Assembly (NCBI GenBank): GCA_009767595.1
Contig: VSDK01015384.1
Location: 380,915 to 444,914 of the forward strand
Origin: Symbiodinium kawagutii
Taxonomy: Eukaryota > Sar > Dinophyceae > Suessiales > Symbiodiniaceae
Direction of reading: 5' to 3'
Length of the DNA: 64,000 nt
Shown: one piece after another, positions 32,201-41,854 of the stretch
Layout of the letters: the number at the start of each line of letters is the position of its first letter
Position numbering within the stretch: the first letter of the stretch is position 1
Translations under genes and position numbers: made by a program
Notes under the pieces: model-generated
Seen by the model: the letters and a program-made list of their open reading frames with translations, nothing else
What the model was told of the DNA's origin: nothing
The model's database searches: none

Positions 32201-33005
32201 CCCCGTACTCCCTTTTCTTCTTCCCTTTCTTCTCCTTGTCGCCTCCGTCTCGCACTTCTTCGGGAGACTCTTTCCTCTTGTCTCCCTCTTTCATTTTTTC
32301 TTTCTTTGCTTTCTTTTTCTTCTTGCTCTTTTTCTTCTTGCTCGTCGATGAACTCGATGATTTCGCAGCTTTTCCTTTCTTCGCTTCCTTTGGATCTCTT
32401 CCTCGGTCCAAAGCCTCCTGCATCTCTCGAAGTTGTGGCAACTCGTCTCTCTCCTCCAACTCCAGGTTCTTCTCCCAAGTCAATGAGCTCTCCCCGGCCA
32501 AAGTGGTCAGGTAGCCCTTTCGCCCGTGGATTCGCCCCGGTCCATGAGGCACTCCCATGCAATCCTCCGGGCATAAATGAACCTGAACTCGTCTGTCCAT
32601 TGAAGCGGTCCCCCACTTCAGCAACTCCTCGTTCGTTGTCCCCGTCAACACCAGGATAAGTTGTCCTCCTCCGTCCAGGTAGCTCACTTCTCGTAGGCGT
32701 CCTGCGGCTTGACATGCTCCCTCGAAATAGGTACCCTCACTCACAATGAGTCGGGCACCGATCTTGAAGGCCTCCAGGGGTAGACTGTGAAGAGCCACAG
32801 GTTTGCCCTCTTTGAACTCCTGCACGGGGTCGTCCACCACGGGAGCTGTTCCTTCTCCCTCTGCTCTTGCGGGTCGCCTCAGACCAGACACTGCGGGTCG
32901 TTGTAGTAGGCCTCTTGCTCTTACTGCTGCCTTTGCTTTTGCTTTTCCCTTCGCAACTGCTTTTGCTTTTGCCTTTCCTTTTGCGATGGCGGCCTTTGGG
33001 CTCAT
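32124..33005 (-). CDS. ORF2 of the Ngaro-like element (Gag-like N-terminal part)
   Basis: Starts MSPKAAIAKGKAKAKAVAKG (basic), followed by a folded-looking region with FKIGARLIVSEGTYFEGA, YLDGGGQLILVLTGTT and VQVHLCPEDCMGV, then Lys/Glu-rich low complexity. Its ATG (33003-33005) overlaps the ORF1 stop as ATGA, an arrangement that suits termination-reinitiation. The last 20 residues after about 32190 look non-coding compared with the -1 frame, which continues as Gag. Function is probably structural, by position before pol. Confidence 0.65.
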   Translation of the reverse strand: MSPKAAIAKGKAKAKAVAKGKAKAKAAVRARGLLQRPAVSGLRRPARAEGEGTAPVVDDPVQEFKEGKPVALHSLPLEAFKIGARLIVSEGTYFEGACQAAGRLREVSYLDGGGQLILVLTGTTNEELLKWGTASMDRRVQVHLCPEDCMGVPHGPGRIHGRKGYLTTLAGESSLTWEKNLELEERDELPQLREMQEALDRGRDPKEAKKGKAAKSSSSSTSKKKKSKKKKKAKKEKMKEGDKRKESPEEVRDGGDKEKKGKKKREYGGRSVAKKPWCFQAQGWTLAAGFEER

Positions 33006-34140
33006 AGATCACCGTCCTCTCTTCTCTTCTTTCGACTTTGATCTGGCCCGTACTGCTGGATGTCCTGCCACCTCGTCCTTCTCTCTTTTCCCTTTGACTT
33101 GGACCAGTAAAAAGGACTATCCCAATTCCCGGGAGGTCCCCAGTAATACCAAGCACCTTCGCTCGAAGAGGGTCCAGGCGCTGCAGCTCCTCGTCGAATG
33201 TGAGGGGGTGGTGAATGATCAGGACTTCTTGGTTTCCTTTTGTCCTGATTTTCCTCTAGCACCGCTCCACGGGAGGATCTTCCTCTCCCAGCCGACCTTG
33301 AATCCCTTCGCTCTTCACTCCTCTTTCTTTTCCTCTGCTGGTCTCGTCCACTTGACCTGGGACGTTCACTTGACCAACGGGAGGTTGTCTCTTCCTCTCC
33401 CTCCTTTCTTTCGTCCCTCTTCTTTTCTTTCCTCTCCCTATCCTCGGGAGTTCTACGGGAGCTTGGCGACTTCTTGCTCCCACGTGCTTGCTTCTCTTTG
33501 ACCTCTTCTCTTTCACGAGAACCTCCTTCACTCTTCCTTACTTTCTTCTTTCTATCCTTCTTTTCTTTGCCAACCCGGTCTCGATTCCTACCCTCTTTGT
33601 CCTTCTTTTTCTCACTTTCCTTTCGATGCTCACGGGAGTGCTCTGCTCCCCTTTTCTTTGCTTCCTTGCGCTCTGCCTGGATTGCAACGGGAGCCTCTTC
33701 TCCCTTACTCTCGTCTCTGTCCTCTGTCTCTTCCTCTTCAATCTCCTCGGCTGGCTCGACTGCTCTTGCCTGTCCTGGATCTGCCTCCTTTTCCTCCTTG
33801 CTGCTGCCGCTGTAGTCGGGCTCCTCAGTCTTCACTTCCTTCAGAGGAGCTGGCGCTGGGGCTGTCTTAGGTGCCTCAGCCGGGGGGCCCGCAACGCCTG
33901 ACGCACCCNNNNNNNNNNAACGCCTGCTGAACTCACCCCTGCTGCCACAGGTGCCAGTCCAAGATGTAGTGGTCCACGTGCCAATCTGTCCAGTACTTCG
34001 CCGTGGACCTCGCGAAGCCTGGACACTAGCCAAAACCTGTCCTGCGAAAACTCCTCAAAAGAATGCGCGTGGCTCTGGAGTCGAGCCAGGACAAGGCAGG
34101 TGGCGCAACTGCAGTCGGGAGCCTTACCACTCCCAATCAT
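33002..34140 (-). CDS. ORF1 of the Ngaro-like element, charged Arg/Glu/Ser-rich protein (gap inside)
   Basis: ATG at 34140, three bases from repeat A1, starts MIGSGKAPDCSCATCL and continues with FEEFSQDRFWLVSRLREVH; a 10-N gap at 33909-33918 interrupts it, after which the frame ending at 33002 carries it on (a 10-base gap implies the true gap may differ in size). The rest is long low-complexity KE/RE/SR sequence, then PPHIRRGAAAPGPSSS and WYYWGPPGNWDSPFYW. Resembles RS-type or nucleic-acid-binding proteins; function unknown. It ends in the ATGA overlap with ORF2. Confidence 0.6.
33909..33918. other. Assembly gap (10 N)
   Basis: Small gap inside ORF1; real size uncertain. Confidence 0.99.
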
Positions 34141-34144
34141 CTAC

Positions 34145-34217
34145 AGCTGAGCCGATAGCTACAGAGAAAAGTGAAAATTACACTTACTTCGTCTTTACTC
34201 CCGTTTACGTAGGAACA
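34145..34217 (-). repeat. Split direct repeat A1 (5' end of element, 73 bp)
   Basis: Identical copy of A2; the first ATG of ORF1 lies 3 bases inside it at 34140. Confidence 0.95.
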
Positions 34218-34262
34218 TACGTACATATTTGAAAATGTATATATATATATGTATATACATAC

Positions 34263-34349
34263 ATGTGTTTCTCAAAATAGGGTGCCCCCACATCATCCAC
34301 TATTGATCATTTAGAGTAATCAACTCCCTCTTTTGAGAAACCTCCATAT
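34263..34349. repeat. MITE-like family 1 copy (short)
   Basis: TGTTTCTCAAAATAGGGTG and CCCTCTTTTGAGAAACCTCCATA arms; located about 45 bp beyond the end of the Ngaro-like element. Confidence 0.7.
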
Positions 34350-34474
34350 GGGGATCACAAAGGTCTCTACAACGTCCCCAACAAGCGCTTGCACGTTGCT
34401 GCAAACTCACTTGCAAATTCAGCACGGTCAAGCCATTCTCATACATCATAAAAACCATCTGTTGTCAGGACCCT

Positions 34475-34590
34475 ATATGGGAGTTTCTCAAAATAGGGAA
34501 CCCCAAAAATAGCTGGTAGTACTACAAATGATTTAGAAGGAATGATATGGAATGATCTGGGGGTTCCCCCAATTTAAGAAACCATCACAT
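34475..34590. repeat. MITE-like family 1 copy
   Basis: ATATGGGAGTTTCTCAAAAT with AATTTAAGAAACCATCACAT at the other end. Confidence 0.75.
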
Positions 34591-34760
34591 TTGGGACTTT
34601 CTCAAAATGATCAACCATTTGATGTTTCGCACCAGTCGAACATGCAATTATTGAAAACAATCGAACAAAATAGCCATATCATACATCAGCAGTTTGTCGT
34701 TGATCAACCATAGTTGGTAACAGCTTATGAACCGTGAATTACTAACCCTCATTGACTCAT

Positions 34761-34875
34761 TGTCTTAAAATAGGGTACCTACAGTACCTCCAAGTCATAG
34801 TTGGTTCACTACTAATTCATGACTCATGACTTGGATGATAACTGGGGTCCCTTATGGCTTGAGAAACAGCCATAT
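34761..34875. repeat. MITE-like family 1 copy
   Basis: TGTCTTAAAATAGGGTACC and GGCTTGAGAAACAGCCATATA arms, diverged. Confidence 0.6.
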
Positions 34876-34887
34876 ATAGAACCAATT

Positions 34888-34995
34888 GGTGGTTTCGCAA
34901 GTCATAGGCGTACCCCTAAATCATGTTTTATTAACCATCTAAAAAAAATAAACCAACCAATTTGGGGTCCCCAAACTGGCTTGAGAAACACCACC
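34888..34995. repeat. MITE-like family 1 copy
   Basis: GGTGGTTTCGCAAGTCATAGG and GGCTTGAGAAACACCACC arms. Fourth family 1 copy within 750 bp. Confidence 0.65.
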
Positions 34996-35028
34996 AGATG
35001 TTTCACCACTAAACAAGGCTACGTTCAG

Positions 35029-35148
35029 CACATGCTTGGGAAGTGCAACGGGCACCCCTCGCCTCCTGCTGCCTTCTGCGACTTGCTTGGTGAAGGTCCT
35101 CTTCGTCGCGTTCATCCTACCGCGAACGCTCATGGAATGCTGGGATGA
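35029..35148 (+). CDS. Candidate plus-strand terminal exon
   Basis: Acceptor GTTCAG then HMLGKCNGHPSPPAAFCDLL, EGPLRRVHPTANAHG and stop TGA (35146-35148). GC-rich island between MITE copies. Could be a relic; no family recognised. Confidence 0.35.
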   Translation, partial: HMLGKCNGHPSPPAAFCDLLGEGPLRRVHPTANAHGMLG

Positions 35149-35199
35149 ACTGCTGACAGTCAACTCTGGGAGAGGTATGGTTGAATAAGATGGTGATAA

Positions 35200-35318
35200 G
35201 GCTATGGGTCAATATTAACCAACCAACTAATAGGGGATTTCCACCAACAATTTCATAGGGAAAACAATGGTTAATGATAGGGGAACCAGGGGTACAGGGT
35301 TTTGACCCACTGCCATAA
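35200..35318. repeat. MITE-like family 3 copy (short form)
   Basis: GGCTATGGGTCAAT and TTGACCCACTGCCAT ends with GGTTAATGATAGGGGAACC inside. Confidence 0.75.
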
Positions 35319-35342
35319 CATTGTGATGACTCTCAAGTCAGT

Positions 35343-35425
35343 TTGGGGTACACCCAGTTATCATGGCCGAATATTATTTATAGCAATAACATAAACCATC
35401 ATCTTTTTTGAGAAACCACTATATT
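35343..35425. repeat. Partial MITE-like family 1 copy
   Basis: GGGGTACACCC and TTTTGAGAAACCACTATAT remain; left terminus lost. Confidence 0.5.
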
Positions 35426-35489
35426 ACTCAATTATATAGGTTGGTTTGCGAACAACTTAAAATGTGAGGATTCGAACAACTCTCATCTC

Positions 35490-35816
35490 ATGATATCTCG
35501 TGTGCAAAAAACAAGTCTCAGCAGCTGCTGCGGTCTTATCCCAGAACAAACCAAACGAAGCGTGTTGCTAAACATTCTTTCGTTTTGCGTGGCGCTGAAG
35601 GGATATGATATCATCAGCTGGCCACACTGTTTTGATTTGTCTAAATACAAAGGTGTCAAGGTGGGGGTTGCTTGTCCATGGACTACGTGCCTCAAAAACG
35701 GTCAGAAGTCTTTCCAACTCAATAATTGGAGGGTCGGAGGTGCAGTCATGTCTCTACAAAGCGGCATCTATGAAGCTGACATCTCATCGGAAAAAAAATC
35801 CATCACCCGCTCCTAG
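35490..35816 (+). CDS. Hypothetical ORF, 108 residues
   Basis: Open from ATG to TAG with balanced composition: SLSSCCGLIPEQTKRSVLL, FCVALKGYDIISWPHCFDL, KVGVACPWTTCLKNG and GGAVMSLQSGIYEADIS. Its stop touches the left end of a family 5 MITE, so that insertion may have supplied the stop. The opposite strand also has a shorter open frame. Not recognised. Confidence 0.4.
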   Translation: MISRVQKTSLSSCCGLIPEQTKRSVLLNILSFCVALKGYDIISWPHCFDLSKYKGVKVGVACPWTTCLKNGQKSFQLNNWRVGGAVMSLQSGIYEADISSEKKSITRS

Positions 35817-35923
35817 GTGGCTGTTGGATCCCTTGCTAAAAGTCTACCTTTTAGTGGTTACATGGTAAATCAATCATATCCCAAAAAAGCTAAAAAGCTA
35901 AGTTCATAGCTGTAATCCACCCA
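35814..35923. repeat. MITE-like family 5 copy
   Basis: CTAGGTGGCTGTTGGATCCC at left and AGCTGTAATCCACCC at right; interior as in 11035-11142. Confidence 0.7.
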
Positions 35924-35933
35924 GGCTCCGTGC

Positions 35934-35987
35934 CTGTTTTCTTCTGGTCCTTCCTTTGTAGGCTTCCTCTGCTTCCTCTCGATCCAC
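35934..35987 (-). CDS. Charged exon, copy 1 of 4 (54 nt)
   Basis: VDREEAEEAYKGRTRRKQ, followed by GCACGG (apparent GC donor) and preceded by CCAG. Homologous to 36834, 37189 and 38921. Upstream exon not identified, so it may be a gene fragment. Confidence 0.4.
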
Positions 35988-36100
35988 CTGGAGACTGCTC
36001 ACAGGAAATCACAGTTGACACATTCCCAATGGAACATGGCCGGCAGCCAATTCTCAGGGATAACCATTGGTGAAAAACCTGAAATTTGCAGTGTAATCAA

Positions 36101-36325
36101 ATGACGCTGGTTGGGGAATGTCCGGATTCACAAGATTTCCGTCTCACGGATACTGATCATCTCATACCAAGCCGCTCAATATCCCCTGCATTTCCGAACA
36201 ATGCTCTCAACCGCTGGGGGGTTACGACTTTTCAAAACCAAACTGTGCACGGGATTGAGGACGGATTCAACTTCAGGCAGAATTTGGACTTCCCATGTGA
36301 AGAGCTTTCCTGCACTGATTGTTGA
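36101..36325 (+). CDS. Hypothetical ORF, 74 residues
   Basis: ATG-to-TGA frame: MTLVGECPDSQDFRLTDTD, SISPAFPNNALNRWGVTTF and FNFRQNLDFPCEELSCTDC. Protein-like composition; alternative frames on both strands are also open, so the frame is not certain. Confidence 0.35.
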   Translation: MTLVGECPDSQDFRLTDTDHLIPSRSISPAFPNNALNRWGVTTFQNQTVHGIEDGFNFRQNLDFPCEELSCTDC

Positions 36326-36833
36326 GTGCTTGAAGCATATTTCTGTGAAAGTTGCAACCCTTCCTCGCAACACGAGCCTGGACTACACCAAGAATGTCCT
36401 GTGAAGAAGCGACTCGATCACTATTCACTAGTGAGATTTTCGCACTTGTCATGTTGCAGGTTGCAATGGCAAGGCACAACAGGAAACAGCAAACAATTCA
36501 CATGGGCCGAGTAGCAGGCTACCTGGTTATAGATTGATAGAATGCTGTCTTGAACATATCTCCCATGGACACCCGACCTTGTGGCAAATAATGGGATAGT
36601 CCACCAATGGACCGTCAGCTCTATAATTCAGTTTCTCAATCTTTTGATGCCTATCTGTTCAAACAAGTCACACTGTCTTGATTTTGGGCAACAGCACAGG
36701 TCCTATTGTGACTGACCATTGGTTCTCTATTCACTGCTGGCCTCCTAAAGAGCCGGTACTCTTTCTGACTCATGCTTGTTGGAGGGTTGAGCTGTACCCA
36801 TCGCATGAAAAATGTCCACAACCCGCTCCGCAC

Positions 36834-36884
36834 CTGCTTTCTTCTGCTTCTTCCTCGGTGGTGTTCCTCTGCACGGTGATCCAC
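36834..36884 (-). CDS. Charged exon, copy 2 of 4 (51 nt core)
   Basis: VDHRAEEHHRGRSRRKQ followed by GTGCGG, a GT donor at the position where the other copies have GC. The exon probably extends upstream to about 36931 (acceptor TTGCAG, SHSLPLGTLPVNMLE), like copy 4. Confidence 0.4.
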
Positions 36885-37188
36885 CTCCAGCATGTTCACA
36901 GGCAACGTTCCCAATGGAAGACTATGGGAGACTGCAAGGTAAGCTGCATCCAATTCTCAGAGCATATTTTGTGTCACCTACTTGCATTTCCGCTGACGGT
37001 AATTCTCAGTCAAATCATGATAGTTCAACAGTATTTTTGTCACTAACTTCAGTATACATAATTATATACATATATACATGTGTACATAGTATGTGTATGC
37101 TGTTAATCGCTAACGCTCAAAAAAGGCAATAATAAAGCACATGCAACAAATGTACCGCTCGCGAACAGGACCGCAGCCAGCTCCCTGC

Positions 37189-37251
37189 CTGCTTCCTTCT
37201 GGCCCTTGCTTTGTGATGTTTTTCTTCTGCTTCATCTCGATCATCCACATC
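37189..37251 (-). CDS. Charged exon, copy 3 of 4 (63 nt)
   Basis: DVDDRDEAEEKHHKARARRKQ-type product preceded by AAG and followed by GCAGGG. A stop codon close upstream means the longer form seen in copy 4 is not kept. Confidence 0.4.
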
Positions 37252-37399
37252 CTTCTAAATGCTGGCAGGCAACAGCTCAGCACCACGACACAAATATGGA
37301 ACAAATCCCCATGTTAAGGGAATTGCTCATGAAAATCAGCAATTCCGTCCATGATCCATGCTGGAATCTGAATTGTGTCTGGTGACAAAGGGTGCTTTC

Positions 37400-37687
37400 T
37401 TAAGATTGGCCTACTCCCAATTCATCCAATATACATGAAAATGTTCGATAACCAGCCATCCATTCTTGGGGTCCCTGATGTTGAAACATCTCCAAATGAC
37501 AACAAACCAAGTAGGCAGTTGCTCGGGGCATATCCTCTGGATTCGGTGCGGATGCCCTACTAAAATTAAAATTGTATCTCCCGAATTTGAAAACCAAATT
37601 GTGCTGTGCGAAATCATGCGCTAACATGGCTCCGTCCGCAAATGGTTGACAATCGTTGAGCAGCAGAAATGTAGTCCAAGTGGACAA
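37400..37687 (-). CDS. Hypothetical ORF, 95 residues
   Basis: Minus-strand frame with HDFAQHNLVFKFGRYNFNF, NPEDMPRATAYLVCCHLEM and EWMAGYRTFSCILDELGVG, stop at 37400. A second minus frame is also open (IRDPKNGWLVIEHFHV), so assignment is tentative. Lies between copies 3 and 4 of the charged exon on the same strand. Confidence 0.35.
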   Translation of the reverse strand: MSTWTTFLLLNDCQPFADGAMLAHDFAQHNLVFKFGRYNFNFSRASAPNPEDMPRATAYLVCCHLEMFQHQGPQEWMAGYRTFSCILDELGVGQS

Positions 37688-38282
37688 ATCTTCAGTCTAA
37701 TCTGGCTAACAATTGAACCTGCAAGCGGCTGCTTGGATAATGCAACTAGTAGCCTCCTGGAAACATGCAACAAAAAAAGGCTGCAGAAGCGGAGAGCCCT
37801 GGGAGGGTCTCTGTTCCAAGGAGTGTAGCGCCTCAAAAGGCTGAGGACTTACTAAACATCAATGGAAATGAAGTGACTTTCCCATCAGCGCTTACTGTTG
37901 GTGCCCATGTTGGCTGCACCCGGATACTGCTCTGGGAAATTGATCTGGAAGTCAAAAATGGCTATATACTTCTTTAAGACAACCAACAATAAATGGTGGA
38001 TTTTCCACTACCAGTTTAGTTGACCAGAGTGCAGTGTAACCCTTTTCTTGTCCTTGTTTGTTTTTCCATGTTGCTTGTATTACTGTATGATGGTTACACA
38101 TCTCTTTTTAATCATGAGCTGATTCATATCATCAATACTTATGACCAAAATTCTGATGCCTTACACCACTATGTGTTCGGCTTACTTGGATCAGGGTGGC
38201 ATCCACACACCTATTACTGTTGGATGATTTTTGCATACACAACTCATAGTACTTTGCCCAATAATGTGTTGGTTACTTACTG

Positions 38283-38375
38283 ATAATCCATTAGAATTCA
38301 GAATCCATTAGAATCAACTAAAATCCATTAGAATCCATTAGAATGTACTAAAATCCATGAGAATCCATTAAAATC
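38283..38375. repeat. Degenerate 11-bp repeat (ATCCATTAGAA)
   Basis: Roughly eight imperfect copies in tandem. Confidence 0.8.
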
Positions 38376-38404
38376 CGATCTGTTTGTTACATCACCGCTG
38401 TTAC

Positions 38405-38590
38405 ATCCTGATCCTCACTGCCCTGCCGCCGCCTCGCGTGGCGTGTGCCGGTGCATCGAATGTCCCCAGGAGGACCCGCGCCGGATGCGGTCGCGCCAAT
38501 GACGCCGGGGAGAGCGGTCGCGCCGGTGGGAGCGGTCGCGCTGGTGGCCCTGGCGGCAGTCCAGGGTTGAGGATGGGTGATGCTGACTGA
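38405..38590. other. GC-rich patch in AT-rich DNA
   Basis: GC-rich with GGTCGCGCCGGTGGGAGC-like repeats; both strands are open but the translations (Arg/Gly/Pro repeats) do not look convincing. Confidence 0.5.
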
Positions 38591-38920
38591 TGCTTGGTGA
38601 TGCTCAGTGATTGCTGAGTGATGACGGATGCGATGACGGATGCGATTTGTGGAGTGCGGTCCGCACGGCAGGCCCCATTTTCTTGCGTAGTGATGGTTAA
38701 ATGATGCTTAGATGATGATGGTGAATGCAATGTTGATTGAGTTATATGTTTCAATGATGGGGAATGATAATGATGATCTAATAATGGGATGGCGAGTGAT
38801 GCTCTGTGATGGTAAAATGTTAGGTGGTGGTTTTTAGGGGATCGTAGTCGGCCAATGATCACAAGCCAAATGATTGGGCTTGTACCCGTCTCGGAACAAT
38901 GTCCACAACCCGCTCCGTGC

Positions 38921-39581
38921 CTGCTTTCTTCTGGTTCTTCCTCTGTGGTGTTCCTCTGCTTCATCACGGTGATCCACCTCCAGAATGTTCACAGGCAATG
39001 GTCCCAATCGAAGATTATGGGAGACTGCAAGGTTAGCTGCAGCCATTTCTCGGAGGATATTTTGTGTCACCTGACCACAGATCAATAACCGGCAGCATTG
39101 CAAGTGCTGGCACTACTGCTGATGGTAAGTATCGTCTAATCATGATGATTGCTTAATCGCTGCTCCACCGAGCATACAGTGTAGTGATGGCTGATAATTG
39201 CTACACAATGGATTAGAGTCTGGTAGTAAAACACAAATGATTGATGATGGTTGGTTGCTACTTGCAAAAACTGGTTTAATAATCAAGAACCCGAAACACA
39301 TTTTGCAATTCATTCATAATGGCTAGTTGATGGGAACAGCAGGTTCATGATTGCTACGAATTTGCCAGGAAGGGTTGGTCATGCTTCATAATTACTGAAG
39401 AACAGTCTATACGACTTATATTTGTTATATATATATGTCTATATATATGTTTGGCAAAATTCATGGCGACAATCTTCCATACACTTTCAGAATTACCTAA
39501 AGCATAATCCGCCAACAGTGGAACAAGTTGTTCTGAACCCAAATGCCCACTTGAGTTCATCAGCAGGTCAGCACGAGTCAT
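38921..39581 (-). CDS. Two-exon start of a minus-strand gene with charged exon (copy 4)
   Basis: Exon 39497-39581 starts with ATG (MTRADLLMNSSGHLGSEQL) and ends at donor GTAATT with one base over. Exon 38921-39024 follows acceptor TTGCAG with two leading bases, reads SHNLRLGPLPVNILEVDHR then DEAEEHHRGRTRRKQ, and is followed by GCACGG (GC donor). Phases agree. The 3' remainder was not traced. Copies 1-3 downstream could be later exons or decayed tandem gene copies; the phases (2 in, 0 out) argue against simple chaining of the long form. Confidence 0.45.
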
Positions 39582-39599
39582 TTTGCTAATCCATTACTA

Positions 39600-39775
39600 C
39601 TGAATGAATTTGTGTAACCCCGGACATTCAGGGAAGGGTGCCGAATGGGTTCAAAACTAATTGCAGTTGATGCATGTTTATGCCTCCGGGTCGAAAACCG
39701 TACCCACAAAATAGCTTTTTTGGGGCATCTTAAGGTTCATCCTTGTGTTTCGACCCGGGGGTCATGTTCATCCTC
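39600..39775. other. No gene seen
   Basis: Short spacer with GGGTCGAAAACCG and TTTCGACCCGGGGG (inverted, about 55 bp apart); otherwise nothing. Confidence 0.4.
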
Positions 39776-40050
39776 ATGAAGTTGATGCTACGGGGTGGAT
39801 GGGGTTGGGGTGGGGTGGGGCATGTTAACGTTCGCTTGCACTTGCCACATGAAGTTGATGCTACGGGGGGGATGGGGTTGGGGTGGGGTGGGGCTGGAAC
39901 CGGTGGTTGGGTTTTGCCTCATGAAGTTGATGCTACGGGGGGGATGGGGTTGGGGTGGGGTGGGGCATGTTAACGTTCGCTTGCACTTGCCACGTGAAGT
40001 TGATGCTACGGGGTGGATGGGGTTGGGGTGGGGTGGGGCATGTTAACGTC
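39776..40050. repeat. G-rich minisatellite, about 70-bp unit
   Basis: Four copies of GAAGTTGATGCTACGGGG followed by GGATGGGGTTGGGGTGGGG, starting near 39778, 39850, 39924 and 39994; three also carry CATGTTAACGTTCGCTTGC. Each G-rich core has five runs of four G on the plus strand. Confidence 0.95.
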
Positions 40051-41280
40051 TACATTCGCGCAAAACAATTTCGGATGGTGAACTCCCATGAAGAAAATCT
40101 CATGGATGTTTGTGTGCGCAGCTTGAAACAGCTGCTCCACTAAGGTAGACAAAACACACCGGCATGCAGAAGAGAAACGATAAAATCCCCGGCACGCTTT
40201 GCGGCTGCCAGAGATCCGAGAACACCAAGAACCTTTGAAACACACACGACATGTACATGGATCTCGGCATCATGATATAGCTTTCACCCCATTAAAACCA
40301 ATACGAAATAAACGTGATGAGTATAGCAGTCCCCAGTCCTCATCTGGAAACTTGACGAAAAACTAAAAAAAACAGAATGTGTGCCAAGACATGACATAAT
40401 CGAAGCGGCCCGCTTCGTGGCTACGAAACTATGGTAAAACGACAATTTGTGAAAAAATGGCAGATTTTTTTAATGTGATTTTGACGTCCTGATGTGCGTT
40501 TTGACCCATGAAAACCATGTCGTAATGCAAAACACAGCCCAATTTCTGTGGTTTCCTTCCAAAAAACCTCTCAAATAACTGCTTTTTTCCAGGTCAGCCA
40601 CAACTCGTTCGTATGCAAAATCGCAATGACCACGGGTACGGTTTCCGACCCGGCGGGATGTTTATGATATGATCAGGGGCTGAATGTGTTAACTAACCTT
40701 CGGTCAGAAGTTGTAAACACTTCAAGAAAAGAGATACCAAAGGCTGTAGGCCTTTTTCTCTTTCTTGCGTTTCTTCTTTTCCTTCTTGACTTTTTTCACC
40801 TCGCTGCACAGCCACCATAGGGTAATCACAACCGGTGGATTTCCCCTGCAGCTTGGGGGCCCGCAACAGTGGATGGTAATCACAAGCGAACATTGGGCGG
40901 GTTGACAAGGATTCTTGATGGGGAATGGTATAGGTGTTATGATGGTTAATGATAGGATCAAATCAATAGTTGATCAGTGAGCCATGTAGCTCAATGTAGA
41001 CTATTATCACGGCCCCTGATGGCCTTTCATTGGAAAAAAACACATCGAAAGGTTGAAGCCTATAATTCATAAACCGTGGTTTCCAATGGGTTAAATGCTG
41101 GCCCGGTTGATGAAGCAAAAGCAACAACTCAGTTCGAAATCCTGGTGCAATATCCCATCCACCTGCTCATTTATTGGGCATAGTTGGCTATGACTCAGCT
41201 CACTATGTAGTTGGTACCGCCCAAGCTTTGCCTGTGAATCACTAAAAGCCACTCACAACTATCAACTATTGTCACTAAGG
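40051..41280. other. Mostly non-coding DNA
   Basis: No exon with splice support was found. A Lys/Glu-rich minus-strand frame near 40745-40800 (KKVKKEKKKRKKEKK) reflects a C/T-rich tract. Confidence 0.4.
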
Positions 41281-41284
41281 GTTA

Positions 41285-41580
41285 AAACCATAAACCATTC
41301 AGAAACCTTAGAAAGATAATTTACAACTGTAAACCATTACAAACCACTATAAACCAGCCATCAAACAAACATTCTAAACTATTATAAACCATTCGAATCC
41401 ATTACACACCATGAGAAATCACTCTAAACCATTCTAAACAAAATTTCCCAACCATTTTTAAGCAGTATAAACACAATGATTCACCATTCTAAACCACTAT
41501 AAACACCACTATAGACCATTCTAAACCACCATAAACGCCATTATTCACCACCATTGGAAACCACCTTACAAACCATTAGC
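41285..41580. repeat. Degenerate tandem repeat of TAAACCATTC type
   Basis: Many imperfect copies of a 10-12-bp phrase such as CTAAACCATTCTAAACCA. Confidence 0.75.
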
Positions 41581-41854
41581 TCATTTCCATGGGTGATTGC
41601 CAGCTCCCCAGCCTCGGACCGAGGTCGCATCTTCTGCGAGATCTCCTGGGTCGCCGAAGCAAACATAAAAAAATGCTCTTTGATAGTAATTGTATGATTT
41701 AGATATGATATATCTAGATTACTAGGAATTCAGGGAAAAACGAAACTCCTTCCAACAATGTTCAAGTAAAGATTCAAATCTATGATTTAGACTACTAGGA
41801 ATTCAGATTCAACATTCTGAATCAAAATCCTGGTCGTAGATTCCAATTGCCAGA

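Larger units (their letters stand above)
26156..34217 (-). mobile_element. Ngaro/PAT-like tyrosine-recombinase retrotransposon carrying a DNA methyltransferase
   Basis: In element orientation (high to low coordinates): repeat A1 (34217-34145), ORF1, ORF2/Gag, RT-RNase H with inserted methyltransferase, tyrosine recombinase, repeat B1 (26842-26544), A2 (26544-26472), B2 (26454-26156). The A1…B1-A2-B2 order is the split-direct-repeat layout of PAT/Ngaro elements, which integrate through a circular intermediate by a tyrosine recombinase instead of an integrase. No flanking target duplication is expected or obvious. A1 and A2 are identical over 73 bp and B1/B2 differ at one of 299 positions, indicating recent insertion. 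Pol and recombinase frames are open; ORF1 contains a 10-N gap. Confidence 0.9.

Noticed and set aside
38401..38967. 188-codon minus-strand frame across a GC-rich patch
   Set aside because: Composition changes abruptly along it and the part near 38921-38977 is better explained in another frame as the charged exon.
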